Below are positions 51,536-59,367 of a stretch of DNA of 64,000 nucleotides, in pieces. The DNA is taken from contig VGEP01000005.1 of assembly GCA_016869215.1 (NCBI GenBank), positions 1 through 64,000 on the forward strand, read 5' to 3'. The stretch is from Alphaproteobacteria bacterium. GTDB taxonomy: Bacteria > Pseudomonadota > Alphaproteobacteria > Rhizobiales > Xanthobacteraceae. The position numbers were made by a program, and so were the translations under genes. Every line of letters begins with the position of its first letter. Position 1 is the first letter of the stretch. Below the pieces are notes generated by a model. The model ran no database searches and was not told the DNA's origin. It worked only from the letters and a program-made list of their open reading frames with translations.

Positions 51536-52225
51536 TCAGCTGATCGTGAAGCCGGGGTGCGTCGCGAACGCGTTGTCGATCACGAAATTGGCGCGCTGGC
51601 GCGCCGACTGGCGCAGCGCCGCGGTCGTGCGCCGCCCATCGGCATAGAACCACCAGAGATACAGCGCGCCGTACATCCAGGCGCCATTGTAGCCCCAGCT
51701 TGAGTCGGCTCCCGAACGGCCTGCGCCGTAGGCGGACCCCGGCGGGAAGTTGGCGTTGTGGGACTTGCCGCCCATATGCCTTGCCTCGTGAACCAGCGTT
51801 TCGGCGCGCGCCGGGACGTTCGAACTGTAGAAGAAGCCGAGATAAAGCTCGACGCGCCGCCCGATGCCCAGGAAGCCGGAGAACGCGGTCGCGATGGCGG
51901 ACCCGTCGCCGCACTTGGCGCGCAGATCGTCGATCTGATTACGCACGTAGCGGCGGCCCCAGTGCAGGATGTTGTTGCTCCACTGCTCGTTCCAATAATC
52001 GTCGGCCGAATAGTTGAGCAGCCAGATTCCGCTCAATGTGCGGCAGAGTGGCAGGTTGTTGTTGCAGACCGCCTCGTAGCCGAAGCCGTCGTCCCAGTAC
52101 TTCTTGGAGAAACCGTGGGCGCTCCAGGCCCAGTCGATGAACGGCTGGTTGCAGATGCGCGGCGCATAGAGATTATCGCCGCTCACGTCCTTGTTCGGTA
52201 TCGCGGGAATGGTGCAAGTGGCCAT
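51536..52225 (-). CDS. Putative metzincin-like zinc metalloprotease without signal peptide
   Basis: 229-aa protein with the exact metzincin zinc motif HExxHxxGxxH: HEARHMGGKSH, His146, Glu147, His150, Gly153, His156. A downstream Met in GAWMYGALYLWW could be the Met-turn. The rest is Trp/Tyr-rich (DWAWSAHGFSKKYWDDGFGY) with six Cys, and no signal peptide is seen. I do not recognise a named family. It begins 3 bp after the stop of the HEAT-like gene on the same strand, so the two are one operon. It could be an exported effector, a toxin or an intracellular protease. Confidence 0.65.
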   Translation of the reverse strand: MATCTIPAIPNKDVSGDNLYAPRICNQPFIDWAWSAHGFSKKYWDDGFGYEAVCNNNLPLCRTLSGIWLLNYSADDYWNEQWSNNILHWGRRYVRNQIDDLRAKCGDGSAIATAFSGFLGIGRRVELYLGFFYSSNVPARAETLVHEARHMGGKSHNANFPPGSAYGAGRSGADSSWGYNGAWMYGALYLWWFYADGRRTTAALRQSARQRANFVIDNAFATHPGFTIS

Positions 52226-52228
52226 GAC

Positions 52229-53017
52229 TCACTTCCCTTTGGGCGCGTCGTTTCCCTGAACAATTGTCTTGCTATCGCCGGACCGCGTATCTGTCCGCGC
52301 CGCTCGGTCGGGCAGGTCCGGCGTGATCGGCTTGTTGGATTTGCGTCCTGCGTCGCTAAGGTCGCGCTCCGGATCGGAAATCTGCGTGACCTTGCGGACG
52401 TCAATCGGCTTGATGTCGAGCAGGAACTTGTCCTCGGGGCAGAGCCGCTCTTCGATGCGGCCGCGCAGGCTTTCCCCTTGCCTCACTCCCATCAGGCCCT
52501 GCACCGCCGCACGCTTGACCGACAGCGACGGCACATGGAGGAAGTCGAACAGCGCGTCGACCGCCTCCTTGCTGCCGTCCGCGGCCAGCCGCGCGACGCC
52601 GTCGACCGCAGTGGTGCGAAGAATGGATTCTTCGGCCACGGTGGAGAACGAATGCGGCTCGGAACTTTCCTCCGGAGGGATCGGCGTCAGCACGACGCTG
52701 CGGAAAAACGGCAGCGCCGCCGGGTGGACCAGTTCGGACGCGGCGTAGATCAGGCCCCACCGGGTCGCGTAGTCCCTGGCCCGGCAGTGGTTCTCCTGGC
52801 GCGCAATTTCGATGATGACGTCGTTGGCCTTCTCGCGAATCGCCGCCAGCGCAATCTTGTAGCGCTCGTCCGCATCGTCGCCCGCGGCGTTGATCGCCGC
52901 GAGGTAGTTCATCAAGACTTGCCCCGCGGGACTGAATTGAAATTTGGAGGGACCCGAACCGGGCCTCAGAGAATCCGGCGTATCCGAGCCGGGAATCGGA
53001 CCAGTCTCCTCGCTCAT
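52229..53017 (-). CDS. HEAT-like repeat protein, partner of the metzincin-motif gene
   Basis: 262-aa acidic soluble protein. The middle (about 30-190) is a series of paired helices with HEAT-like patterns, such as TTAVDGVARLAADGSKEAVDALFDFLHVPSLSVKRAAVQGLMGV. The N-terminus (SEETGPIPGSDTPDSLRPG) and the C-terminal 60 residues (DPERDLSDAGRKSNKP) are low-complexity and probably disordered. Such scaffolds usually bind proteins. The start at 53017 follows AGGAGCTCTCC. It may control or chaperone the metalloprotease-like product encoded 3 bp downstream. No homologue is known to me. Confidence 0.62.
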   Translation of the reverse strand: MSEETGPIPGSDTPDSLRPGSGPSKFQFSPAGQVLMNYLAAINAAGDDADERYKIALAAIREKANDVIIEIARQENHCRARDYATRWGLIYAASELVHPAALPFFRSVVLTPIPPEESSEPHSFSTVAEESILRTTAVDGVARLAADGSKEAVDALFDFLHVPSLSVKRAAVQGLMGVRQGESLRGRIEERLCPEDKFLLDIKPIDVRKVTQISDPERDLSDAGRKSNKPITPDLPDRAARTDTRSGDSKTIVQGNDAPKGK

Positions 53018-53410
53018 GGAGAGCTCCTGTCCTGATCGTGCAATTCAATCGGCAGACCACAAACGAGCGGCGGCGTCAGAATGTCGAAAACGAACGTCAG
53101 TCAATCGCGCCGGCACACAAGGCCGGCATTGCATGGCGTCACGACCGCGGATCTTGAACGAGGCGTGCCGGCTGTTCCATCCAGACGCGTCTGCGATCTG
53201 CCATCCGGGAGCGACGTGGAAATCTAGCAAACGCAATGGGGCGAATTGAAGGTCGAAAGGGTTTCGCGCGCGGGAGATTACTTCGATACCGCGGCCTTCC
53301 TCCGGACGTGCTGAGCGCCGGTATAAGACTGCCGCTAAACAACGCGGAAGAAGTTCTGCAATTGCGATTCGAATTTCGGCCGGTCGCTACGGCGGTGCAA
53401 GAGCGGAACG
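53018..53410. other. Intergenic stretch without a supported gene
   Basis: Nearly 400 bases between the HEAT-like gene and a small coiled-coil protein. Short open frames are present but lack a ribosome site or recognisable protein features. No repeat family or hairpin of note was seen. The upstream half should contain the promoter of the HEAT-like/metzincin operon. Confidence 0.5.
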
Positions 53411-53602
53411 ATGGAGGACGAATTGACGTCGCTGCGTGACGAGAACCGGCAACTGCGCGAACTCTTCATTCATCTCTCCAAGCCGGTCATTCGCAACCTG
53501 GCGGACAGGCGAGAGCGCAAGCCGTCCGGCGCCGCATGCCCGCGCGCCGGGCTCGGGCCTTCATGTGCACGCCGAATGGCTGACAGGCGCGCGGATGCCT
53601 GA
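53411..53602 (+). CDS. Short coiled-coil protein (uncertain)
   Basis: 63-aa predicted protein starting MEDELTSLRDENRQLRELFIHLSK, which has leucine-heptad character and would be a short coiled coil, followed by PVIRNLADRRERK. The C-terminal half is Ala/Arg/Cys-rich and less convincing. GAGCGGAACG lies before the ATG. Small proteins with LRDENRQLRELxxxLSKxVIRN are familiar from Rhizobiales to my memory. It may be truncated by a frameshift near residue 38, since the end looks unlike the start. Confidence 0.45.
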   Translation: MEDELTSLRDENRQLRELFIHLSKPVIRNLADRRERKPSGAACPRAGLGPSCARRMADRRADA

Positions 53603-53684
53603 CCTCGGCCGTTCAATTCGCTACCATCGCCGGCAACCCGGACATTCGGACGGGAAATCTCACGAAACTTCGGAGGAAACGGCC

Positions 53685-54638
53685 ATGCTTCGTGCGTCCC
53701 TTGTCGTGGCTCTGGCGCTTGTGGGCGCCGCGGCCCACGCCCAGCAATACCCAACGCAATCCGTGAAGGTCATGGTCGGCTTCGCTGCCGGCAGCGGGCC
53801 GGACATCCAGGCGCGCACCATCTCGCAGCAGCTCTCCACGGCGCTCGGCCAGTCGTTCTACGTCGAGAACCGGCTCGGCGCGAACGGCACCATCGCCGCG
53901 CGCACGGTCGCGCAGTCGGCGCCGGACGGCCACACACTGCTCTATTCCTCGTCGTCGATCACGCCGACGCCGCACATCTACAAGAACCTCGGCTACGACA
54001 CGATGAAGGACCTGCGGCCGGTCGCGACCGTCGGCATCCTCGACGGCATGTTCATGCTGGTCGACGCCAAGTCGGACATCAAAACGCTGCAGCAGTTCAT
54101 CGAGCGCGCCAAGAAGGACCGCCTGCTCTACGGATCGCCCGGCGTCGGCAACATCCTGCATCTGGCGACCGAGCTATTCAACCAGAAGGCCGGCATCGCG
54201 ATGCAGCACGTGCCCTACAAGGGCGCGTCGGAGGTGATGAACGCGCTGCTCAACGGCAGCGTACAGGTGATGTTCGTCACGCCGCCGTCGGTGATGGGCC
54301 TCTTGAAGGACAGCCGCGTGCGCGCGCTCGCCTTCACCGGCACCAAGCCGTTCGCGCCGTTCCCCGGCGTGCCGCTGATGAAGGACCTGGTCGCCGGCTA
54401 CGAGCCGATGGGCTCGTGGGGCATGTTCTTTGCGCCCGGCAAGACGCCCGACGCAACCGTCAACAAGCTCAACGAAGCGATCCGCGTGGCGCTGACCGTT
54501 CCCGCCGTCTCCGCCATTATGCAGCGCGACGGCTACGTGCCGGACAACCGCAGCGCGGCGCAGGCGTCGGCGTTTTTTGCGAGCGAAGTCGAGCGCATCG
54601 GCCACGCGGTGAAGGCGGCGAAGATCGAGCCGAATTGA
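53685..54638 (+). CDS. Bug/TctC-family solute receptor
   Basis: 317-aa periplasmic receptor. Signal peptide MLRASLVVALALVGAAAHA, then QQYPTQSVKVMVGFAAGSGPDIQAR and ENRLGANGTIAARTVAQSAPDGHTLL. The start at 53685 follows CGGAGGAAACGGCC. It is separated from its plus-strand neighbours, with no enzyme gene in the same operon, so it is an orphan. It converges with the GST gene (58 bp). Confidence 0.9.
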   Translation: MLRASLVVALALVGAAAHAQQYPTQSVKVMVGFAAGSGPDIQARTISQQLSTALGQSFYVENRLGANGTIAARTVAQSAPDGHTLLYSSSSITPTPHIYKNLGYDTMKDLRPVATVGILDGMFMLVDAKSDIKTLQQFIERAKKDRLLYGSPGVGNILHLATELFNQKAGIAMQHVPYKGASEVMNALLNGSVQVMFVTPPSVMGLLKDSRVRALAFTGTKPFAPFPGVPLMKDLVAGYEPMGSWGMFFAPGKTPDATVNKLNEAIRVALTVPAVSAIMQRDGYVPDNRSAAQASAFFASEVERIGHAVKAAKIEPN

Positions 54639-54696
54639 CGAGCGGTCCAGGCGGGACGCCCGTCATCCGGAGGATGCAAGCTTTAACTGCGGGAGA

Positions 54697-55602
54697 CTAC
54701 GATGGGGTCGCCCCCGTCTTCTCGATCTTGTCCTGCGTCCTGGTCTCGAAATCGCTCGCCGCATGCCGCTCGTGCAATTGGCCTTCGAGCGGACCGGTGG
54801 CGCGGTTGACCATCCGCCCGCGCTTGACCGCAGGCCGCGCGGCGATCTCGTCTTTCCAGCGCGTCAGGTTCTTGTATTCGTGCGTCTGCAAAAACTTGCG
54901 CGGATCGTTGTACGACGCGCCGTTCAACATGCCGTTGCCGTACCACGGCCAGATCGCCATGTCGGCGATGGTGTATTCGTCGCCGGCGACGTAGCGGTTA
55001 TTGGCAAGCTGGCGGTCGAGCACGTCGAGCTGGCGTTTCACCTCCATCGCAAAGCGGTCGATGGCATATTTGATCTTCACCGCGGCATAGGCATAGAAAT
55101 GCCCGAAGCCGCCGCCGACATAGGGCGTCGAGCCCATCTGCCAGAACAGCCAGTTCAGCGCCTCGGTGCGCTTGCCGCGGTCCTTCGGCAGGAAGGCACC
55201 GAACTTGTCGGCGAGGTAGAGCAGGATCGCGCCGGATTCGAACACGCGCTGCGGCGGCGTCGCGCTGTAGTCCATGAGCGCGGGAATTTTCGAGTTCGGA
55301 TTCACCCCGACAAACCCGCTGCCGAACTGGTGGCCCTCCCCGATCCGAATCAGCCAAGCATCGTATTCGGCGCCGCTGTGGCCCGCGGCCAGCAGCTCCT
55401 CCAGCATGATCGTGACCTTGACGCCGTTCGGCGTCGCCAGCGAATAGAGCTGCAGCGGATGCTTGCCGCGCGGCAGTTCCTTCTCATACCTCGCGCCCGC
55501 GACAGGCTGGTTGATATGGCCGTAGCGCCAGTTGGTGCTGGGGCATTCGCCCTTTTCCCAGACCCAGACCTCCGGCGGTGTGTAGTCAGGTGTGTCAGTC
55601 AT
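54697..55602 (-). CDS. yghU: YghU-type glutathione transferase / disulfide-bond oxidoreductase
   Basis: 301-aa protein that closely matches E. coli YghU in long blocks: GKHPLQLYSLATPNG, VTIMLEELLAAGHSGAEYDAWLIRIG, VNPNSKIPALMDYSATPP, YVAGDEYTIADMAIWPWYGN and GPLEGQLHERHAASDFET. YghU is a Nu-class GST that binds two glutathione molecules and has disulfide-reductase and peroxidase-like activity. The thioredoxin-like domain covers about 45-135 and the helical domain the rest. The N-terminus MTDTPDYTPPEVWVWEKGE is normal. It is divergent from the gamma-glutamyltransferase homologue, a possible glutathione link. Confidence 0.92.
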   Translation of the reverse strand: MTDTPDYTPPEVWVWEKGECPSTNWRYGHINQPVAGARYEKELPRGKHPLQLYSLATPNGVKVTIMLEELLAAGHSGAEYDAWLIRIGEGHQFGSGFVGVNPNSKIPALMDYSATPPQRVFESGAILLYLADKFGAFLPKDRGKRTEALNWLFWQMGSTPYVGGGFGHFYAYAAVKIKYAIDRFAMEVKRQLDVLDRQLANNRYVAGDEYTIADMAIWPWYGNGMLNGASYNDPRKFLQTHEYKNLTRWKDEIAARPAVKRGRMVNRATGPLEGQLHERHAASDFETRTQDKIEKTGATPS

Positions 55603-55766
55603 GTTGGGCTCTCGTGTGTCGCTCGATGGGCTGGCCGAATGGATAACGTCGCGAGCATGCGCTGTCCAATCATGGCTGCGGGCGTTGTCATGTTCGGCTG
55701 CGGCTGACAGGGTGCCTGCTTTCCGTCTATGGTGCGGTCACGCATTGTCGCAGGGCCAAACCCGCC

Positions 55767-57557
55767 ATGGCAGCCAACATCAATCCGAACCCCTTCACCA
55801 CCCGTCCGGAGATCGACGGCACCTTCGGGGTCGTCGCCTCCACGCACTGGATCGCCACCGCCGTCGGCATGGCGACGCTGGAGAAGGGCGGCAACGCCTT
55901 CGACGCCGCAGTCGCGACCGCGTTCACACTGCAGGTGGTCGAGCCGCACCTGAACGGGCCCGGCGGCGACGTGCCGGTGATCCTCTACGACATGCGGAAA
56001 GGGAAGCCCGAGGTGATCTGCGGTCAAGGCCCCGCCCCCGCCGGCGCGACCATCGCGCACTACAAGCGCGAAGGCCTCGACATGGTGCCGGGCACCGGCC
56101 TGCTCGCGGCCTGCATCCCCGGCATGTTCGACTCGTGGATGCTGCTGCTGCGCGACTACGGCACGATGCGGCTGGCCGACGTGCTTTGGCCCGCGATCTT
56201 CTATGCCCGCAACGGCCATCCGCTGGTCGAGCGCGCCAACGCCACGATCAAGACCGTCGAGAAATTGTTCCGCGAGCACTGGAAGACGTCGGCGGCGGTG
56301 TATCTGCCGGGCGGCACGGTGCCGGAGACCGGCACGCTGTTCACCAATACGACGCTCGCCGACACCTACGCCCGCGTGCTCAGGGCGGCGGAGAGCGCCG
56401 GCACCGGCCGCGAGGCGCAGATCGAGAAGGCACGCAAGGTCTGGTCGCAGGGCTTCGTCGCCGAGGCCATCGACAAGTTTTGCCGTCAGAAATTCATGGA
56501 CGTGAGCGGCGCGCCGCACGCCGGGGTGCTGACCGGGCAGGACATGGCGAAGTGGCAGGCCACGGCCGAGGCGCCGCTCACTTACGACTACGGCCGCTAC
56601 ACGGTCTGCAAGGCGGCGTTCAGCCAGGGCCCGGTGACGCTGCAGCAGCTCGCGCTGCTGAAAGGTTTCAATCTCGACGGCCTCGACGTGACCGGGCCGG
56701 AGTTCATCCACCTCGTCGTGGAATGCTCAAAGCTCGCCTTCGCCGACCGCGAGAAGTTCTACGGCGATCCGAAGTTCGTCGACGTCCCGTTCGAGACCCT
56801 GCTCGGCGACGCCTACAACGCCGAACGACGCAAGCTCGTGACCGACAAGGCCTCGCTGGAGCTACGGCCGGGCTCCGTCGAAGGCTTCGGCTCGATCGTC
56901 AAGCTCAAGGCCGGGCCGAAGCTCGTCGCCGGCATGGGCGCGGGCGAGCCGACCGTGGGCCGCATGGGCGAGGTGGTCGGCGACACAGTGCATTTCGACA
57001 TCGTCGACGCGGCCGGCAACATGGTGACGGCGACGCCGTCCGGCGGCTGGCTGCAATCCTCGCCGGTCATCCCCGAACTTGGCTTCTGCCTCGGTACGCG
57101 CGCGCAGATGTTCTGGCTCGAAGAAGGCCACCCGGCCTCGCTCGAGCCCGGCAAACGGCCACGCACCACGCTGTCGCCGACCATGGCGCTGCGCGACGGC
57201 GACGCGTATCTCGCCTGGGGCTCGCCCGGCGGCGACCAGCAGGACCAGTGGATCACGCAGTTCTTCCTCCGGCACGTCCATGCCGGGATGAACCTGCAGG
57301 AAGCCATCGACGCGCCCGCGTGGCACTCCGAGCACTTCCCGATCTCGTTCTGGCCGCGCACGGCGCGCCCCGGCGTGCTGCAGATCGAGCGGCGCGTGCC
57401 GAAGGAAACCCGCGACGAGCTTGCGCGCCGCGGCCACATTGTCGAGGTCGAGCCGGACTGGTCGGAGGGCCGGCTTACAGCGGCGTCGAAGGACGGCGTG
57501 CGCCGCAAGGCCGCCGCCAATCCGCGCGGCATGCAGGGCTACGCCGCGGGGCGATAG
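55767..57557 (+). CDS. Gamma-glutamyltransferase-family Ntn hydrolase
   Basis: 596-aa proenzyme-like protein. The family start GVVASTHWIATAVGMATLEKGGNAFDAAVATAF and the GPGGDVP motif are clear. The autocleavage and nucleophile Thr is probably Thr407 in GDTVHFDIVDAAGNMV, and the second motif is TLSPTMALRDG and GSPGGDQQDQW. There is no signal peptide, whereas classical GGT is periplasmic, so a cytosolic role with glutathione conjugates or other amides (cephalosporin-acylase-like) is likely. The start at 55767 lacks a strong ribosome site. It is divergent from YghU with 164 bp between. Confidence 0.88.
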   Translation: MAANINPNPFTTRPEIDGTFGVVASTHWIATAVGMATLEKGGNAFDAAVATAFTLQVVEPHLNGPGGDVPVILYDMRKGKPEVICGQGPAPAGATIAHYKREGLDMVPGTGLLAACIPGMFDSWMLLLRDYGTMRLADVLWPAIFYARNGHPLVERANATIKTVEKLFREHWKTSAAVYLPGGTVPETGTLFTNTTLADTYARVLRAAESAGTGREAQIEKARKVWSQGFVAEAIDKFCRQKFMDVSGAPHAGVLTGQDMAKWQATAEAPLTYDYGRYTVCKAAFSQGPVTLQQLALLKGFNLDGLDVTGPEFIHLVVECSKLAFADREKFYGDPKFVDVPFETLLGDAYNAERRKLVTDKASLELRPGSVEGFGSIVKLKAGPKLVAGMGAGEPTVGRMGEVVGDTVHFDIVDAAGNMVTATPSGGWLQSSPVIPELGFCLGTRAQMFWLEEGHPASLEPGKRPRTTLSPTMALRDGDAYLAWGSPGGDQQDQWITQFFLRHVHAGMNLQEAIDAPAWHSEHFPISFWPRTARPGVLQIERRVPKETRDELARRGHIVEVEPDWSEGRLTAASKDGVRRKAAANPRGMQGYAAGR

Positions 57558-57604
57558 GGCATGATCCCGAAAAGTGGGAACCGGTTTTCGGATTGGATCA
57601 TGCC
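57558..57604. repeat. Dispersed palindrome after the GGT gene (family E)
   Basis: ggcatgatcccgaaaagtgg at the left and tggatcatgcc at the right frame an inner ccggttttcgg palindrome. This unit is characteristic of Bradyrhizobium and relatives and is found at the ends of transcripts. It also sits between two convergent genes and could terminate both. Confidence 0.75.
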
Positions 57605-57625
57605 CCTATCAAGAAGCGTTCGCCG

Positions 57626-58045
57626 TCAGCGGTCGTAGCGCACGGCGACCGGCGCCGCGATCCGCCACGATTGCTGAGCCTCGTCGGCAACCTGCGCATC
57701 GATCATCAGCAGGTGCTCCCGGTCGAAGGGAATACTGACGATCCGGCAGCTCACCGGCTTGAGCCCGGGGCTGACGCAACGCAGGTTCTCGAAATTGATC
57801 TGCTTGTAGTAGCCGTCGACCTTGCGCGCCTCGATGCGCTCGGTCGGGAAGAAAATCGTCCAGCGCCGGTCCTGGAACGTCCAGTTGCAGCTTTCGCGCG
57901 CCGAGATCCGGCAATCGCGGAAGACGATGGTCTCCACCGACTCCTTGGGCAGGGCGGTGTGCCAGTTGATGCTGCCCTGTGCGTTCGCCGGCGCGGATGT
58001 CAGCACCGCGACCGCGAGCATTCCCAGTGCGACAATACAGTGCAT
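57626..58045 (-). CDS. Secreted protein of unknown function, tandem paralogue 1
   Basis: 139-aa protein with a signal peptide (LGMLAVAVLTSAPANAQ). The mature part has four cysteines and the block FRDCRISARESCNWTFQ, then VDGYYKQINFENLRCVS and IVSIPFDREHLLMID. It shares about half its residues with the adjacent 58164-58625 product. It looks like a small disulfide-bonded periplasmic or secreted beta protein; no function is known to me. It follows its paralogue by 118 bp on the same strand. Confidence 0.7.
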   Translation of the reverse strand: MHCIVALGMLAVAVLTSAPANAQGSINWHTALPKESVETIVFRDCRISARESCNWTFQDRRWTIFFPTERIEARKVDGYYKQINFENLRCVSPGLKPVSCRIVSIPFDREHLLMIDAQVADEAQQSWRIAAPVAVRYDR

Positions 58046-58163
58046 GGGCGGTTCCCGAGGCTGGGACCCGCATCATGACGGCGTTCGAGCCGAATTGCGC
58101 GCCGCGATTGCCGCGACGGTGAACCGACCGGCACTTCGTTCGATAAAATACGCCGGGCGGGAT

Positions 58164-58625
58164 TTACCGGTTTGAGCCGACCGGCGGAACATTTTGCGAC
58201 TCGCGGTCGTACCGGACCGCCCTGGGCGCGTCGATTCGCCAGGTCTGACCGACCGAGCCGGTCGTGACCGGATCGATGAACAGCATGTGCTCGCGGTCGA
58301 ACGGCACGCTGATGATGCGGCAGGGAACCGTGGCCTGCAGCTCGACGCTGGCGCAGCTCAGGTTCTCGAAATTGATCTGCTTGTAGTAGCCGTCGATCTT
58401 GCGCGCCACGGCGCGATCTGCCGGGAAATACACCATCCAGGTGTAGTTCTGGAACGTCCATGCGCACCCCAAGCGCGCGGAAATCCTGCAGTCCTTGAAG
58501 GTGATCGATTCGATCAGTTGCTGGGCCGGGGTCGCGTGCCAATCGACGCCGCTCTGCGCGCGCGCGCTCGAAGGCGCCGACGCCGCCACGACGACAACCG
58601 CAACCGCCCACAACCGACGCATCAT
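58164..58625 (-). CDS. Secreted protein of unknown function, tandem paralogue 2
   Basis: 153-aa protein with a signal peptide (LWAVAVVVVAASAPSSARAQ). Core blocks are FKDCRISARLGCAWTFQ, IDGYYKQINFENLSCAS and IISVPFDREHMLFID, shared with 57626-58045. Four cysteines are conserved between the two copies, as expected for two disulfides. The C-terminal extension is RESQNVPPVGSNR. The pair arose by tandem duplication; function is unknown. Confidence 0.7.
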   Translation of the reverse strand: MMRRLWAVAVVVVAASAPSSARAQSGVDWHATPAQQLIESITFKDCRISARLGCAWTFQNYTWMVYFPADRAVARKIDGYYKQINFENLSCASVELQATVPCRIISVPFDREHMLFIDPVTTGSVGQTWRIDAPRAVRYDRESQNVPPVGSNR

Positions 58626-58695
58626 CGGACCCCCGCTACAGGGGCCGATCGCAACACGTTATGGTTACCGTTTGGTTACGAAGCCTGACGGCGGG

Positions 58696-59241
58696 TCAAT
58701 CCTTGAGCGGTGTCGGGTCGTCCTTCGGCGGCTCGATGCCGAACGTCTTCGCCGTCATGCAGGTCATCGAGAATGCCCCGATCGCAGCCACCAGCGTCAC
58801 CAGGCTCTCCAGGCCCATGGTCTTTTCCGCGGCGGCATAGGTCTCGTCGCTCAGGCCCTTGTTGGCGAGCAGTTCGCGCGCCACGGCGAAGCAGGTCCGC
58901 TCCCGCGCATCTGTCAGTTTCGGCTCCTGCCGGGCGTTGATCGCGTCGACCGTCGCCTGATCGATCCCGACGTTGAGCGAGGCGCGCACCTGCGCATGCC
59001 ACGGATAGCGCGCGCCCCAGTGTCGCGCGACGGTGAGATTGACGATCTGGTGCTCGCGCCGCGACAGCGGCCCTTCGGCGACCCTGGCGCGCATGTTCTG
59101 CGCCGCCTCGAAGATCTTGGGGACGCGGATGTAGGCGTAATACGGCCCGCCGAGCGGTCCGCCCGCGGCCTTGGCGGCGTCGTAGACGCGCCCCTGATCG
59201 GCATTCATTTCCGACCGGTCCAGCAACTTGATACGCGGCAT
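58696..59241 (-). CDS. Carboxymuconolactone decarboxylase/AhpD-family protein
   Basis: 181-aa all-helical protein. The family pattern is seen in AAGGPLGGPYYAYIRVPKIFEAAQNMRARV, LSRREHQIVNLTVARHWGARYPWHAQVRAS and the end ESLVTLVAAIGAFSMTCMTAKTFGI. The CxxC-like pair of AhpD is not present; HAQ and related residues suggest the CMD branch, which decarboxylates carboxymuconolactone in the protocatechuate pathway. Function in this branch is often unknown. The start at 59241 follows GGGGAGGGTTCGG. Confidence 0.82.
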   Translation of the reverse strand: MPRIKLLDRSEMNADQGRVYDAAKAAGGPLGGPYYAYIRVPKIFEAAQNMRARVAEGPLSRREHQIVNLTVARHWGARYPWHAQVRASLNVGIDQATVDAINARQEPKLTDARERTCFAVARELLANKGLSDETYAAAEKTMGLESLVTLVAAIGAFSMTCMTAKTFGIEPPKDDPTPLKD

Positions 59242-59279
59242 CCGAACCCTCCCCGTGCCTGATTGCGGCGGGAGGCTAG

Positions 59280-59345
59280 CACCGGGCGCGGCAGCGCGCG
59301 AGCGGACGCAACCCGGATTTCGCTTCGCTCCATCCGGGCTACAAT
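59280..59345. repeat. Small intergenic palindrome
   Basis: acccggatttcgcttcgctccatccgggct forms a stem of seven to eight base pairs (cccggat/atccggg) around gcttcgc. It lies between two divergent genes. Similar units are common in relatives, so it is probably a dispersed repeat and not specific. Confidence 0.45.
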
Positions 59346-59367
59346 CGCCGGCGACGGAGGAACCGAC

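Noticed and set aside
53236-53439. 67-codon open frame in the intergenic region
   Set aside because: No ribosome site, no recognisable features, and it overlaps a better small candidate.
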